From the NCBI RefSeq assembly GCF_004214835.1, contig NZ_PIQJ01000001.1, positions 930,001 to 994,000 of the forward strand: a stretch of DNA of 64,000 nucleotides. Direction: 5' to 3'. The stretch comes from Pseudidiomarina tainanensis. Lineage in GTDB: Bacteria > Pseudomonadota > Gammaproteobacteria > Enterobacterales > Alteromonadaceae. Positions within the stretch are counted from its first letter, which is position 1. The number at the start of each line of letters is the position of its first letter. Both the position numbers and the translations under genes were made by a program. Below the pieces are notes generated by a model, which was not told the origin of the DNA, ran no database searches, and worked only from the letters and a program-made list of their open reading frames with translations. Below, in pieces: positions 26,030-33,727 of this stretch.

Positions 26030-26959
26030 TTGAAGGATTTTATTCAGAAGAGGCCAAGTGTTCACCTACTCTGCTATGGCTGCTACCTCCAAGCTCCGGT
26101 GAAGATGTCAGATTCTGAGGCGTTCGCCCCTTTGCAGCCTTTGGGTTTTGAGACACCCGCTAAGTGGTTAGCTATGTATGCAAAGGAATGTGGCGCGGGC
26201 GTTGAGGCTGCTGGGGTCCAGCAGTTGATTGGACAAGGCAATGACGCTAACCCCTGCATAGCTATTGTTATTGCCCTCGACGAGTGGAAAGGCCCTGAGG
26301 CTGCTGAAGCCTCCGTGCAAGACAGGCTGGAACGATTGAGGGCTCTTGTGTCTTGGGCTACTGGCAACCACGTTGAACCGTTTGGTTACGTGACTCTCGG
26401 ACCGGAGAAAAGCGAATCTTATTTTCGTTTATTACCTCCCAACAACAGGAAACGGACAAGGCTAGGTTTTGGGAATACAGACGAAGACTTTCTCCGATCA
26501 ATAACGTCAATCCTGAAGTGTGCCGATTGCGATGAACATTTCTCATTTGTTTTGTCCATGGTGCACGATGCAAACCATGAGAAGAATGTTCGGTTCCAAA
26601 TCGCTAGGTATTTTTCATGTCTCGAGGCTTTGGCATACAAAATTAAGAAGGGTCAGGGTGCCAGGGACGCAGTGCGGCAGTTACTGGGCTTAGAGAAAGG
26701 GCGCACCGGGCAGGTTTCTTTAGGGGGGCGAAAGTATGATTATGATGTGGTCCTAGGAGCAGGAATCCTGAGAGACTTTCTCTTTCATGGCGTTCCCCTG
26801 GACTTCAGCAAAGCAAAGCCAGAAGAGAAGGACACTTTTGATTTGATTTCAGCGCACCCAGAAACAGTTGCCTCTGATCTTCGATCCCGCGTGGAGATAG
26901 AAATAATGAGGTGGAGTAATGGGGCGTCAAACGGGCAGACTGAGGAAAACGCTTCATAA
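26030..26959 (+). CDS. Cassette-encoded HEPN-like protein
   Basis: A 309-aa cytosolic protein. The C-terminal region (about 188-260) has the look of an Apea-like HEPN domain: R-F-Q-I-A-R-Y-F-S-C-L-E-A-L near 190, then L-R-D-F-L-F-H-G with Arg248 and His253 in the R-x4-H spacing of HEPN ribonucleases. The N-terminal 180 residues are not recognised. Start is the TTG at 26030 after an AGGGA; no ATG fits. The TAA stop lies in the attC R'' box. AGG/AGA arginine codons are frequent, unlike the neighbours, which fits acquisition. HEPN proteins often act in phage defence or toxin-antitoxin pairs; that role is inferred. Confidence 0.7.
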   Translation: MKDFIQKRPSVHLLCYGCYLQAPVKMSDSEAFAPLQPLGFETPAKWLAMYAKECGAGVEAAGVQQLIGQGNDANPCIAIVIALDEWKGPEAAEASVQDRLERLRALVSWATGNHVEPFGYVTLGPEKSESYFRLLPPNNRKRTRLGFGNTDEDFLRSITSILKCADCDEHFSFVLSMVHDANHEKNVRFQIARYFSCLEALAYKIKKGQGARDAVRQLLGLEKGRTGQVSLGGRKYDYDVVLGAGILRDFLFHGVPLDFSKAKPEEKDTFDLISAHPETVASDLRSRVEIEIMRWSNGASNGQTEENAS

Positions 26960-27031
26960 CCAGTCGCTGTAGCCGGACAATTTTTCCACCGCTTCGCGGC
27001 TCCAAAATTGCCGCAAAGCTCAGCGTTAACT
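26954..27031 (+). repeat. attC site of cassette 2
   Basis: 78 bp from R'' TCATAAC (26954-26960) to R' GTTAACT (27025-27031). Inner arms CGGACAATTTT and AAAATTGCCG pair with one unpaired base, and CCGC-TTC-GCGG forms the apex: a standard short attC. R'' is the exact complement of the R' (GTTATGA) that opens cassette 2. Confidence 0.92.
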
Positions 27032-27044
27032 GTTTAGGAAAATA

Positions 27045-27539
27045 ATGCATTACTTCGCGTACGGATCGAATATGTCACTTTCTCGATTAAGAGAACGAGT
27101 TCCAAGTGCAGAAGCTGTTGGTTGTTTCGTTCTCGCCGGTCACGATTTGAGGTTTCACAAGTCGAGCAAGGATGGATCAGGAAAATGTGACGCTTATTTC
27201 ACCTCAGATTCCGGGGATATTATATATGGCGTCTTGTTCAAAATTGATCCAAACGAGAAGTCTGCTTTAGACAAGGCAGAGGGGCTTGGGTACGGGTACG
27301 CTGAAAAGGAAGTGACGGTCAGAGCTCATGACGACTCATCAATAGTGGCGACAACCTACATTGCTACGAATATAGATGAGAACTTAAAACCATATTCTTG
27401 GTATGTAAATCACGTCCTAGTAGGCGCAGCCGAGGCATCGCTTCCATCGGGCTATATCGAAGCTAAAATCAATTCGGTTAATGCAGTCGAGGATAGTGAT
27501 AGAGAAAGGGATGCAAAGCAGCGTGCCATACACAGTTAA
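27045..27539 (+). CDS. Gamma-glutamylcyclotransferase-like protein on a cassette
   Basis: A 164-aa protein of the GGCT/AIG2-like fold. M-H-Y-F-A-Y-G-S-N-M at the N-terminus is the family signature, and Glu79 in D-K-A-E-G-L-G-Y-G-Y is at the position of the catalytic acid. Members release 5-oxoproline from gamma-glutamyl amines or peptides; the substrate here is unknown. The ATG sits 14 nt after the cassette boundary with AGGA upstream, typical of compact cassettes, and the TAA is inside R'' of attC3. Confidence 0.85.
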   Translation: MHYFAYGSNMSLSRLRERVPSAEAVGCFVLAGHDLRFHKSSKDGSGKCDAYFTSDSGDIIYGVLFKIDPNEKSALDKAEGLGYGYAEKEVTVRAHDDSSIVATTYIATNIDENLKPYSWYVNHVLVGAAEASLPSGYIEAKINSVNAVEDSDRERDAKQRAIHS

Positions 27540-27614
27540 CAAGGCCAGGCACGGCGACGGCTTTTTCGTTGCGGCTGCGCCTACACTACAAAGTTGCGCG
27601 TGCTGGCGGCGCCA
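27534..27614 (+). repeat. Terminal attC site of cassette 3, 3' core box lost
   Basis: R'' AGTTAAC (27534-27540) is the exact complement of the R' that opens cassette 3. The L arms GCCAGGCACG (27544-27553) and CGTGCTGGC (27599-27607) pair with a single bulged G, as expected. No GTTRRRY box follows, so the right end appears decayed or rearranged. Downstream, GTCCGCTT and AAGCAGAC (27617-27640) form a separate small near-palindrome. Confidence 0.7.
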
Positions 27615-27686
27615 ACGTCCGCTTCTGGCACAAAGCAGACCTTTCTCGCAAATAACCGAATTGAAAATCCCGCAGGTTTAAAGAGA

Positions 27687-27714
27687 GCCTCGGCGAAAAT
27701 ACGCTGAGGCTTTT
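27687..27714. terminator. Bidirectional-type terminator hairpin
   Basis: GCCTCGGCG (27687-27695) pairs with CGCTGAGGC (27702-27710) and is followed by TTTT; A-rich sequence on the other side also allows use on the minus strand for the outer-membrane protein gene that ends at 27721. Confidence 0.75.
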
Positions 27715-27720
27715 CAAAAT

Positions 27721-28362
27721 TTAGAAATGGTAACTCACACCAAGATTAAAGCTGCTCGATTCGCTATCTAAGCGGCTGTAGCCAGCGAAAAAGCTTAAGT
27801 TCTGTTGTCCGTAATAACGGGCGAGAAGGCTCACTTCCTGATCGGTTTCATCCGCAATGTCGATGTGACGGACTGCGAGGTCAAACTCTACGTTTGAGGC
27901 AAAACGTGAACGCATGCCTAGCTGTGCGTTTACGCCGGATTCACCCTCACTGACTTCGCCGAATGAAACGCCAGAAGAATCGCTTGCACTAGCGGAAATT
28001 TTCATGCGTGTATACCCGACACTGCCGTACACGACGGTCGAGCCATTGTTGAAAAATTTGTAGCCGAGATTACCGTGAGTCAACAACGCCGAAAGTTCGG
28101 TGTTGAATGTCCCTTGGTTTGTGACGGAAGAAAATTCCTCGGATACATCCGTATGTTTGGCGCTGAAGAATACGTGCTCATTAAACGACTTTTCAACGTG
28201 AAGCCCGAAACCAGCGAGCGACTCGTCGAGAATGTCGTAATTTACATAGCTTGCGCCGACAAGGTCGAAACTGGGTGCAGCGTCTTCATTGGCAACGGCT
28301 AAAGGAGAGATAACGAGCGATGAGATTGCTACTAGTTGAGCAATTTTTTTAGTTAATAACAT
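27721..28362 (-). CDS. Outer membrane beta-barrel protein
   Basis: A 213-aa protein with a Sec signal peptide ending near L-A-V-A-N (residue 24). The mature chain has alternating hydrophobic strands, for example F-D-L-V-G-A-S-Y-V-N-Y near 32 and Y-G-S-V-G-Y-T-R-M near 111, and ends in S-Y-H-F with a terminal Phe, the BAM recognition signature. It resembles OmpW/OmpA-like or attachment-type small barrels; ligand unknown. A terminator follows. Confidence 0.75.
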   Translation of the reverse strand: MLLTKKIAQLVAISSLVISPLAVANEDAAPSFDLVGASYVNYDILDESLAGFGLHVEKSFNEHVFFSAKHTDVSEEFSSVTNQGTFNTELSALLTHGNLGYKFFNNGSTVVYGSVGYTRMKISASASDSSGVSFGEVSEGESGVNAQLGMRSRFASNVEFDLAVRHIDIADETDQEVSLLARYYGQQNLSFFAGYSRLDSESSSFNLGVSYHF

Positions 28363-28462
28363 TTAATGTCCTTATTAAAACTTCAAATTAAGTTTCGAAT
28401 AAGAACAAGTTAACTAAATGAAGTCAATCTCAAACTTCGGAAAGATTGACTTCACCAACTGA

Positions 28463-28816
28463 TCACGCGACATCAGACCAAACCGCATACTCATTGCCAC
28501 TAGGACAGGTGAAGTGAAAGCGGCGCCCGCCAGGGAAGCTGAATATGGGTTTGATGATCTGCCCGCCAGCATCCTCAACCTTCGATTGGCTCGTTTCTAG
28601 CGCATTGCTGTAAAGAATAACCAACGCACTCCCAGCACTTGTCAATGCCACTAAGTCGGAGCGAAAAAAGCCACCGTCTAGACCGGCGTTTTCTATAGCG
28701 GCGTAGTCCGGCCCGTAATCAACAAATGTCCAGCCGAAGGCTTTACTAAAAAAAGCTTTCGTGCCTTCGATATCGCGGGCAGGTAATTCCACATAGTTAA
28801 TTTTTTCGTGTGTCAT
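28463..28816 (-). CDS. VOC-family (glyoxalase-like) protein
   Basis: A 117-aa single vicinal-oxygen-chelate module: I-N-Y-V-E-L-P-A-R-D-I-E-G-T-K-A-F-F-S-K-A-F-G-W near the N-terminus and G-R-R-F-H-F-T-C-P-S-G-N-E-Y-A-V-W near the C-terminus. Relatives include antibiotic-resistance and dioxygenase-like proteins; activity is unknown. Its ATG overlaps the stop of the upstream gene (ATGA), so the two are coupled. Confidence 0.85.
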   Translation of the reverse strand: MTHEKINYVELPARDIEGTKAFFSKAFGWTFVDYGPDYAAIENAGLDGGFFRSDLVALTSAGSALVILYSNALETSQSKVEDAGGQIIKPIFSFPGGRRFHFTCPSGNEYAVWSDVA

Positions 28817-30090
28817 GGCGTAGGCTCCTGAAATGGAAGCGTCTCGGTTTGTATTAGCTTACCTTCGGTGTCGGTAACTTTGATCATTCGGCTCGACTCC
28901 GAGACGAAAATACCGGTTTGCGCAGTTGGCTCGGTGATGACGATACGGTCGGAGGGCACTTCGTCTTCATTGCCCACGCGGTAAACCTCGACGGTGCAAG
29001 GGAAGTGTTGCTCGCACCACGAAATATCTACGGGCATCAACTCTCGCCCCAAACTAGCCCAATGGGGGCGGTTTAAGCGGTATTGCGTGCGTGGCCAGAT
29101 GACCGTCATATCGTATTCTTCTGGAGTCGGTGACCAATAAGAGCCGTCCGGTTTGGTAAGTGCAACAGGTTTATTGAAATCATGGTTCTCGATGAGCCAC
29201 GTGTAACTTTTTGGCTCATGTTTGACGTGGCTTCGCTCGGTGAAGTCAGTTTGATTGATTGTCAGTGGGTCAATCTTTGTCGCTTCCTTTAAATAGTGAG
29301 CGAGCCAGCTATCTTCGTTGATATGACTATATCCCACATGAATCAGCATTTTGGCATCGGGCTCGTCATTGAATACTTTCTCGCGCAGATTCTTCACAGC
29401 GCTACGTTCACGCGCCTCGGTTCCGGTGCCGATTTCCGAGCCGTAATCGTAGGATACAAGTTGGAATCCAAGTTGACGGGCGTAGTGCAGTAAATTCGCA
29501 AAAAGCGGCTCTTCGGTGTAGAAACCGGCTCGCTTGTGAACATAATCATCGGGGATCTCGTTTTCGGCATCCGGCGAGAGAGCTTCTAACGCAAAATACC
29601 GAAAACCTTGGTCCCATAAGTGTTCTAATAATCGATAGGTTAAAACGCGGTGCTGAGGAACGTGGTGAGCTTCGTTAATCATGACAACTTGGTAGCTATC
29701 TGCTGCTTCAGCAATAGCTGTCACAGCATCGCGTATTTCTAAGTTTTTGACTTCAGTGTTTAATTCATCGGGATTCGGATCATGTTGATCAAATGCGTAT
29801 AAGGCCTGTTGGTGCTTGCCCATCAATGAATAGGCGGTGCCGCGCTCTTGCAGCAGCAAATCAAACACGGGTCGATTATCTTTGTATTCAACAGAAAGCG
29901 CCTCTAGTGCGACGAGTTGAGCACTTAACGTTTTGCCATTGGTTGCTTCGTATATCCGACTAAACGCCTTATTCACTTCCTTTAAATATTCTTCTTTCGA
30001 TAACTCTTCTTTAGACGATTCTTCGGCTGCAAGCGGTGCCGCAGTGAATAATGTCACGATGAATACCGCAACGATATGCAAAGTTTTCAT
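28813..30090 (-). CDS. Exported protein of the EreA/ChaN-like fold
   Basis: A 425-aa protein with a Sec signal peptide (cleavage near L-A-A-E). Residues about 30-115 are helical with a TPR-like pattern (G-T-A-Y-S-L-M-G-K-H-Q-Q-A-L). From about 130 it reads V-V-M-I-N-E-A-H-H-V-P-Q-H-R, F-A-L-E-A-L, and M-L-I-H-V-G-Y-S-H near 250, resembling the His/Glu motifs of the erythromycin esterase/ChaN superfamily. Function is unknown; a periplasmic hydrolase or metal-binding role is possible. It is coupled to the VOC gene. Confidence 0.6.
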   Translation of the reverse strand: MKTLHIVAVFIVTLFTAAPLAAEESSKEELSKEEYLKEVNKAFSRIYEATNGKTLSAQLVALEALSVEYKDNRPVFDLLLQERGTAYSLMGKHQQALYAFDQHDPNPDELNTEVKNLEIRDAVTAIAEAADSYQVVMINEAHHVPQHRVLTYRLLEHLWDQGFRYFALEALSPDAENEIPDDYVHKRAGFYTEEPLFANLLHYARQLGFQLVSYDYGSEIGTGTEARERSAVKNLREKVFNDEPDAKMLIHVGYSHINEDSWLAHYLKEATKIDPLTINQTDFTERSHVKHEPKSYTWLIENHDFNKPVALTKPDGSYWSPTPEEYDMTVIWPRTQYRLNRPHWASLGRELMPVDISWCEQHFPCTVEVYRVGNEDEVPSDRIVITEPTAQTGIFVSESSRMIKVTDTEGKLIQTETLPFQEPTP

Positions 30091-30173
30091 AGACTATCTT
30101 CCTTGAAGTTTTTATTGTTGGAATGACTTGAGCATAGCAGTTTTAAGATTCAAACCAAAAATGAGAATAACAA

Positions 30174-30611
30174 ATGGATAAATTTATGCAGGCAGCCATT
30201 GAGGAAGCCAAAAAGGGAATGGAAGAGGGCGGTGTGCCGATTGGTTCGGTGATTGTGCACGATGGCAAGATTATTGGGCGTGGGCATAACCGTCGGGTAC
30301 AAAGCGGCAGTCCTATTTTGCATGGTGAAATGGATGCGTTTGAAAACGCTGGGCGTCAGCCGGCGAAGGTTTACCGCGAGTGCACCATTTACACGACGCT
30401 ATCGCCGTGCTGTATGTGCTCGGGTGCGATTGAGCTATATGGCATTCCACACGTGGTTGTCGGTGAAAACCAAACCTTTATGGGTGCTGAAGAGCGCCTG
30501 CGCCAAGCTGGTATCAAGGTAGATGTCCTCCAAGACCCAACCTGCATTGAGCTGATGAATTCGTTCATTGCGAATAATCCCGAGCTCTGGAACGAAGATA
30601 TTGGTGAGTAA
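30174..30611 (+). CDS. Nucleoside/cytosine deaminase, yeast FCY1-like
   Basis: A 145-aa zinc-dependent deaminase. The zinc motif H-G-E-M-D-A-F (near 59) and P-C-C-M-C-S-G-A-I (near 86) are intact, and G-G-V-P-I-G-S-V-I-V near 20 is the family N-terminus. The overall sequence resembles the yeast-type cytosine deaminase more than TadA, which suggests base deamination (cytosine to uracil), but the substrate is not proven. It is a single gene. Confidence 0.82.
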   Translation: MDKFMQAAIEEAKKGMEEGGVPIGSVIVHDGKIIGRGHNRRVQSGSPILHGEMDAFENAGRQPAKVYRECTIYTTLSPCCMCSGAIELYGIPHVVVGENQTFMGAEERLRQAGIKVDVLQDPTCIELMNSFIANNPELWNEDIGE

Positions 30612-30623
30612 GCCCTTTAGAAG

Positions 30624-31220
30624 CTAACTTTGGCGGCGGTATTTAGAGAACCAAAACAGCACCAATGCTGCCAGTGCGCCGAGCGTATCGGCTAGCATGT
30701 CTTGTTGCGCATCCCACTCGTCGCCTTGCGAGCCAAGGAACTCTATACCGGCATCGCCACCTTCAATCACTGCGAATTGCCATTCAATGATCTCGTAGCT
30801 TGCTGCGATTGCCATGATGAAGAATAAGCCAAAGAACATCGCTGTCACGGGGCGCGCCCATTTGTTACGAACCAGCAATTCGGCGGCGGCATAGGCATAA
30901 AAGCCGACGCTGAAATGCGCGATGCGGTCGTAATGATTGCGCTCAAAATCAAACAGTTCGGTCACCCATTCGAAGGGCACGCGGGCAAAGGTGTAATGGG
31001 CACCAATGGTGTGCATAATCAACAACACACTCATGAGCACGTAACTGGTATTACTGAACTGAAATTTGCGAAAGGTGGCAACAAGGCCGATAAAAATGGC
31101 CAAAATAGGCGTCATTTCGGCCCACCATACGCGCATGTCGTACGGATTGATAAATGACCACACCATGGTGGCAACAATGATTACTGCGAGCAGATGAGGA
31201 ATTCGTTGTTGCCAAGCCAT
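30624..31220 (-). CDS. DUF2238 (YjdF-like) inner membrane protein
   Basis: A 198-aa protein with about five to six hydrophobic helices. The family motifs Y-D-R-I-A-H-F-S-V-G-F near 97, A-S-Y-E-I-I-E-W near 140 and D-x-Q-x-D-M-L-A-D-T-L-G-A near 172 identify it as DUF2238/YjdF. Function is unknown. It faces the deaminase gene convergently with a 12-nt gap. Confidence 0.88.
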   Translation of the reverse strand: MAWQQRIPHLLAVIIVATMVWSFINPYDMRVWWAEMTPILAIFIGLVATFRKFQFSNTSYVLMSVLLIMHTIGAHYTFARVPFEWVTELFDFERNHYDRIAHFSVGFYAYAAAELLVRNKWARPVTAMFFGLFFIMAIAASYEIIEWQFAVIEGGDAGIEFLGSQGDEWDAQQDMLADTLGALAALVLFWFSKYRRQS

Positions 31221-31253
31221 GTGTGCGTCCTTTTTTATTATTTTAATTCGGTG

Positions 31254-31946
31254 TTACAGGTGAACTTTCACCAATAAATTTAGGTTACGTTCGTTCACGC
31301 CGTCAATGCCGAATTTATTATTCCAGTGCGCGTACTCAACGCCCACGTAGAAACGGCTGCTGTAGCCAATCATCGGGCCAATGTTGTACTTCAGCTGTGA
31401 AGTGAAGTTCATTTCAGCGGCATGACCTTCGCTAGCCGATGACCAATCTAAGAAACCGTCGTAGTAGAAGTTCTCAGCAAATGGCACGCCCCAAACGGCG
31501 GTGAGCTGATAGTTACTTTCATAAAATTCGTTGCTACGACGATACGCGTTGAGTTGTAAGTAATCAAAACCGGTGACATTGAGGTCAGTACCTACGCCCA
31601 CGAGGTAGTTATCAAAACCATCACCTACTTCCCACGTGGTGGCTACGTACGCCGCTTTCACCAAACTGTCTTCGGCGAAGTCATACACTTTAAAACGTGG
31701 TGAGATTTCTGCGTACGTTTCAGTGAAGCCGTCGTCTGATTTCAACCGGTCTACAAATAAGAACGAGTCGCCCCAGCTGTAGCCACCGGCATGTTCAAAG
31801 GTGAACACTTGGCGGTCGCTGTCGCCAACTTCGTAGTTGGAGCCGTTTAAGTAAGTGGCGCTGATGTCTTGCCAGAATATTTTCGCGTTGGCGGTTGGTG
31901 CAGCCAATGCGGTTAGGGCTAGGGTTGTGAGTAGTTTAGTTTTCAT
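31254..31946 (-). CDS. Tsx-like nucleoside-specific outer membrane channel
   Basis: A 230-aa outer membrane beta-barrel of the Tsx/OmpK family. The start is the ATG at 31946, giving a signal peptide M-K-T-K-L-L-T-T-L-A-L-T-A-L-A-A and cleavage near A-N-A. W-Q-D-I-S-A-T-Y-L-N-G, F-T-F-E-H-A-G-G-Y-S-W-G-D-S-F-L-F-V-D, and the terminal N-L-L-V-K-V-H-L fit the family. The frame is open further upstream to 32093, but that part runs through the rnt end and a palindrome and is not credible coding sequence. It may supply nucleosides to the adjacent deaminase, which is inference. Confidence 0.83.
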   Translation of the reverse strand: MKTKLLTTLALTALAAPTANAKIFWQDISATYLNGSNYEVGDSDRQVFTFEHAGGYSWGDSFLFVDRLKSDDGFTETYAEISPRFKVYDFAEDSLVKAAYVATTWEVGDGFDNYLVGVGTDLNVTGFDYLQLNAYRRSNEFYESNYQLTAVWGVPFAENFYYDGFLDWSSASEGHAAEMNFTSQLKYNIGPMIGYSSRFYVGVEYAHWNNKFGIDGVNERNLNLLVKVHL

Positions 31947-32015
31947 GGTCGTCTCGTTAAGGTCGTTATTCGTTATTCGCTGCGAGCACTGTGGTTGAAT
32001 TCGGCAATTACAGCG

Positions 32016-32050
32016 CTTTGCGCTACCCGGCGTGGAACGCCGGGCTACAG
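32016..32050. repeat. REP-like GC-rich palindrome at the end of rnt
   Basis: CCCGGCG (32026-32032) and CGCCGGG (32038-32044) enclose TGGAA, with GCTA-type flanks on both sides, resembling repetitive extragenic palindromes. No T-run follows. It supplies the TAG stop codon of rnt (32045-32047). Confidence 0.6.
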
Positions 32051-32674
32051 GGGCCAGCCGCCGAGGGTTTGGTAGCGGTTGACCATGTAGCAAAACAGTT
32101 CAGCGGTGCGCTTTGTGTCGTAGACCGCCGAGTGTGCTTGCTTGTTGTCGAACTCAATACCGGCCGCTTGGCAGGCTTTAATTAACACCGTTTGGCCAAG
32201 GAACACGGCGGCGAGGGCTGCGGTGTCGAAGGTCACAAATGGGTGAAATGGGTTGCGCTTGAGGTTAGCGCGTTCGGCGGCTGCCATCACAAAGCCGTGA
32301 TCAAAAGTGGCGTTGTGGCCGACTAAAATGCAGCGTTGGCAGCCCGCTTCTTTTTGCGCTTTGCGAATCGGTTTGAACATTTCTTTGAGTGCCGGACCTT
32401 CTTCTACTGCGCCACGCAGGGGCGAGTGCGGGTCAATGCCATTGAAATCAATGGCTGCTTGCTCAATGTTCGCGCCTTCAAAAGGCTCAATGTGATAATG
32501 CAAGGTTTGGTCGGGCACCAATAAGCCGTCGTCATTGAACTTCAAGGTGACGGCGGCAATTTCTAATAGCGCATCGGTTTTCGCGTTAAAGCCGGCGGTT
32601 TCAACATCAATCACCACCGGCATGTAGCCGCGAAAGCGCTGTTGCATTAACGCATTGGCGTTGTCGTTACTCAT
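32045..32674 (-). CDS. rnt: Ribonuclease T
   Basis: 3'-5' exoribonuclease for tRNA end turnover and 3' maturation of stable RNAs. The 209-aa product carries [18 protein letters not shown] near 12, [10 protein letters not shown] near 118 and the late [11 protein letters not shown] motif near 180 with the DEDDh acids and His. It ends G-G-W-P-L followed at once by TAG, whereas the E. coli protein continues several residues further; the stop lies at the edge of a REP-like palindrome. It overlaps gloA by 4 nt. Confidence 0.95.
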   Translation of the reverse strand: MSNDNANALMQQRFRGYMPVVIDVETAGFNAKTDALLEIAAVTLKFNDDGLLVPDQTLHYHIEPFEGANIEQAAIDFNGIDPHSPLRGAVEEGPALKEMFKPIRKAQKEAGCQRCILVGHNATFDHGFVMAAAERANLKRNPFHPFVTFDTAALAAVFLGQTVLIKACQAAGIEFDNKQAHSAVYDTKRTAELFCYMVNRYQTLGGWPL

Positions 32675-33075
32675 AAATCCCCAGGATTCTTTGCGCTACG
32701 TTCAATCAACTCAATCGCGTAACCGTCAGGGTCACGCACAAAAGCGATAATGGTTTTGCCGCCTTTGACTGGGCCTGGCTCACGATACACGTCAGCACCG
32801 GCTTCTTTGAGCTTGTCGCAAGTGGCGTAAATATCTTGCACACCAATCGCGATATGACCAAAGGCGCCGCCGTGTTCGTATTCGCTGACACCCCAGTTGT
32901 AGGTGAGTTCTAATACGGTGTGATCGACTTCGTCACCATATCCGACAAAAGCGAGCGAGTACTTGTACTCTTCGTTGTCGGCGGTACGGAGCAATTTCAT
33001 GCCCAATGCTTTGGTGTAAAAGTCAATTGAACGCTGCATATCGCCAACGCGTAACATGGTGTGTAGTAAACGCAT
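32671..33075 (-). CDS. gloA: Lactoylglutathione lyase (glyoxalase I)
   Basis: Converts the methylglyoxal-glutathione hemithioacetal to S-lactoylglutathione; Ni-dependent in enterobacterial homologues. The 134-aa product begins [19 protein letters not shown] and has metal ligands in His5, E-L-T-Y-N-W (near 56), H-I-A-I-G-V (near 74) and A-I-E-L-I-E (near 122). Adjacent gloA-rnt order is also found in E. coli. Confidence 0.96.
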   Translation of the reverse strand: MRLLHTMLRVGDMQRSIDFYTKALGMKLLRTADNEEYKYSLAFVGYGDEVDHTVLELTYNWGVSEYEHGGAFGHIAIGVQDIYATCDKLKEAGADVYREPGPVKGGKTIIAFVRDPDGYAIELIERSAKNPGDL

Positions 33076-33087
33076 GTGGTGCTCCTA

Positions 33088-33723
33088 TTAATCAGATGTT
33101 TTGTCTTTAAATTCGCACAGATCTTCGATGATACAGCTGCCACAGCGCGGTTTGCGCGCAATGCAGGTGTAGCGACCATGCAGAATGAACCAGTGGTGCG
33201 CGTCCACTTTGAACTCGGTTGGAATCACCTTTTCTAAGCGGTCTTCAACGGCACGAACGGTTTTACCTGGGGCAAACTTGGTTCGGTTTGCGACGCGAAA
33301 AATATGGGTATCGACGGCGATGGTTGGCCAACCGAAGGCGGTGTTCAACACCACATTTGCCGTTTTGCGTCCCACGCCCGGTAGTGCTTCGAGGGCAGCC
33401 CGGTCTTCGGGCACTTCGCCTTCATAATGATTCACCAAAATCTCACAGGTTTTAATGACATTTTCGGCTTTCGCGTTAAATAAACCGATAGTTTTGATGT
33501 GTTCTTTGACGCCATCCACGCCTAAATCAAGCATTGCTTGTGGTGTTGGAGCTGCGGGAAATAATTTCCGTGTCGCTTTATTCACGCCAACATCGGTGGC
33601 TTGCGCAGACAACAACACGGCAATCAGCAACTCAAAGGTTGAGTTGTATTCCAACTCAGTGGTTGGGTTCGGATTATTGGCGCGCAGGCGCTCTAATATT
33701 TCAACGCGTTTTTGTTTATTCAT
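33088..33723 (-). CDS. nth: Endonuclease III
   Basis: DNA glycosylase/AP lyase that removes oxidised pyrimidines. The 211-aa product has the helix-hairpin-helix L-P-G-V-G-R-K-T-A-N-V near 115 with catalytic Lys120, the catalytic Asp in V-D-T-H-I-F-R-V near 138, and the 4Fe-4S cysteines in C-x6-C-x2-C-x5-C near 187-203. It is 4 nt from rnfE, as in the E. coli rsxABCDGE-nth operon. Confidence 0.97.
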   Translation of the reverse strand: MNKQKRVEILERLRANNPNPTTELEYNSTFELLIAVLLSAQATDVGVNKATRKLFPAAPTPQAMLDLGVDGVKEHIKTIGLFNAKAENVIKTCEILVNHYEGEVPEDRAALEALPGVGRKTANVVLNTAFGWPTIAVDTHIFRVANRTKFAPGKTVRAVEDRLEKVIPTEFKVDAHHWFILHGRYTCIARKPRCGSCIIEDLCEFKDKTSD

Positions 33724-33727
33724 AGCT

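Noticed and set aside
31947-32093. N-terminal extension of the Tsx-like gene
   Set aside because: The extra frame crosses the rnt 3' end and a palindrome; the ATG at 31946 starts a clean signal peptide.
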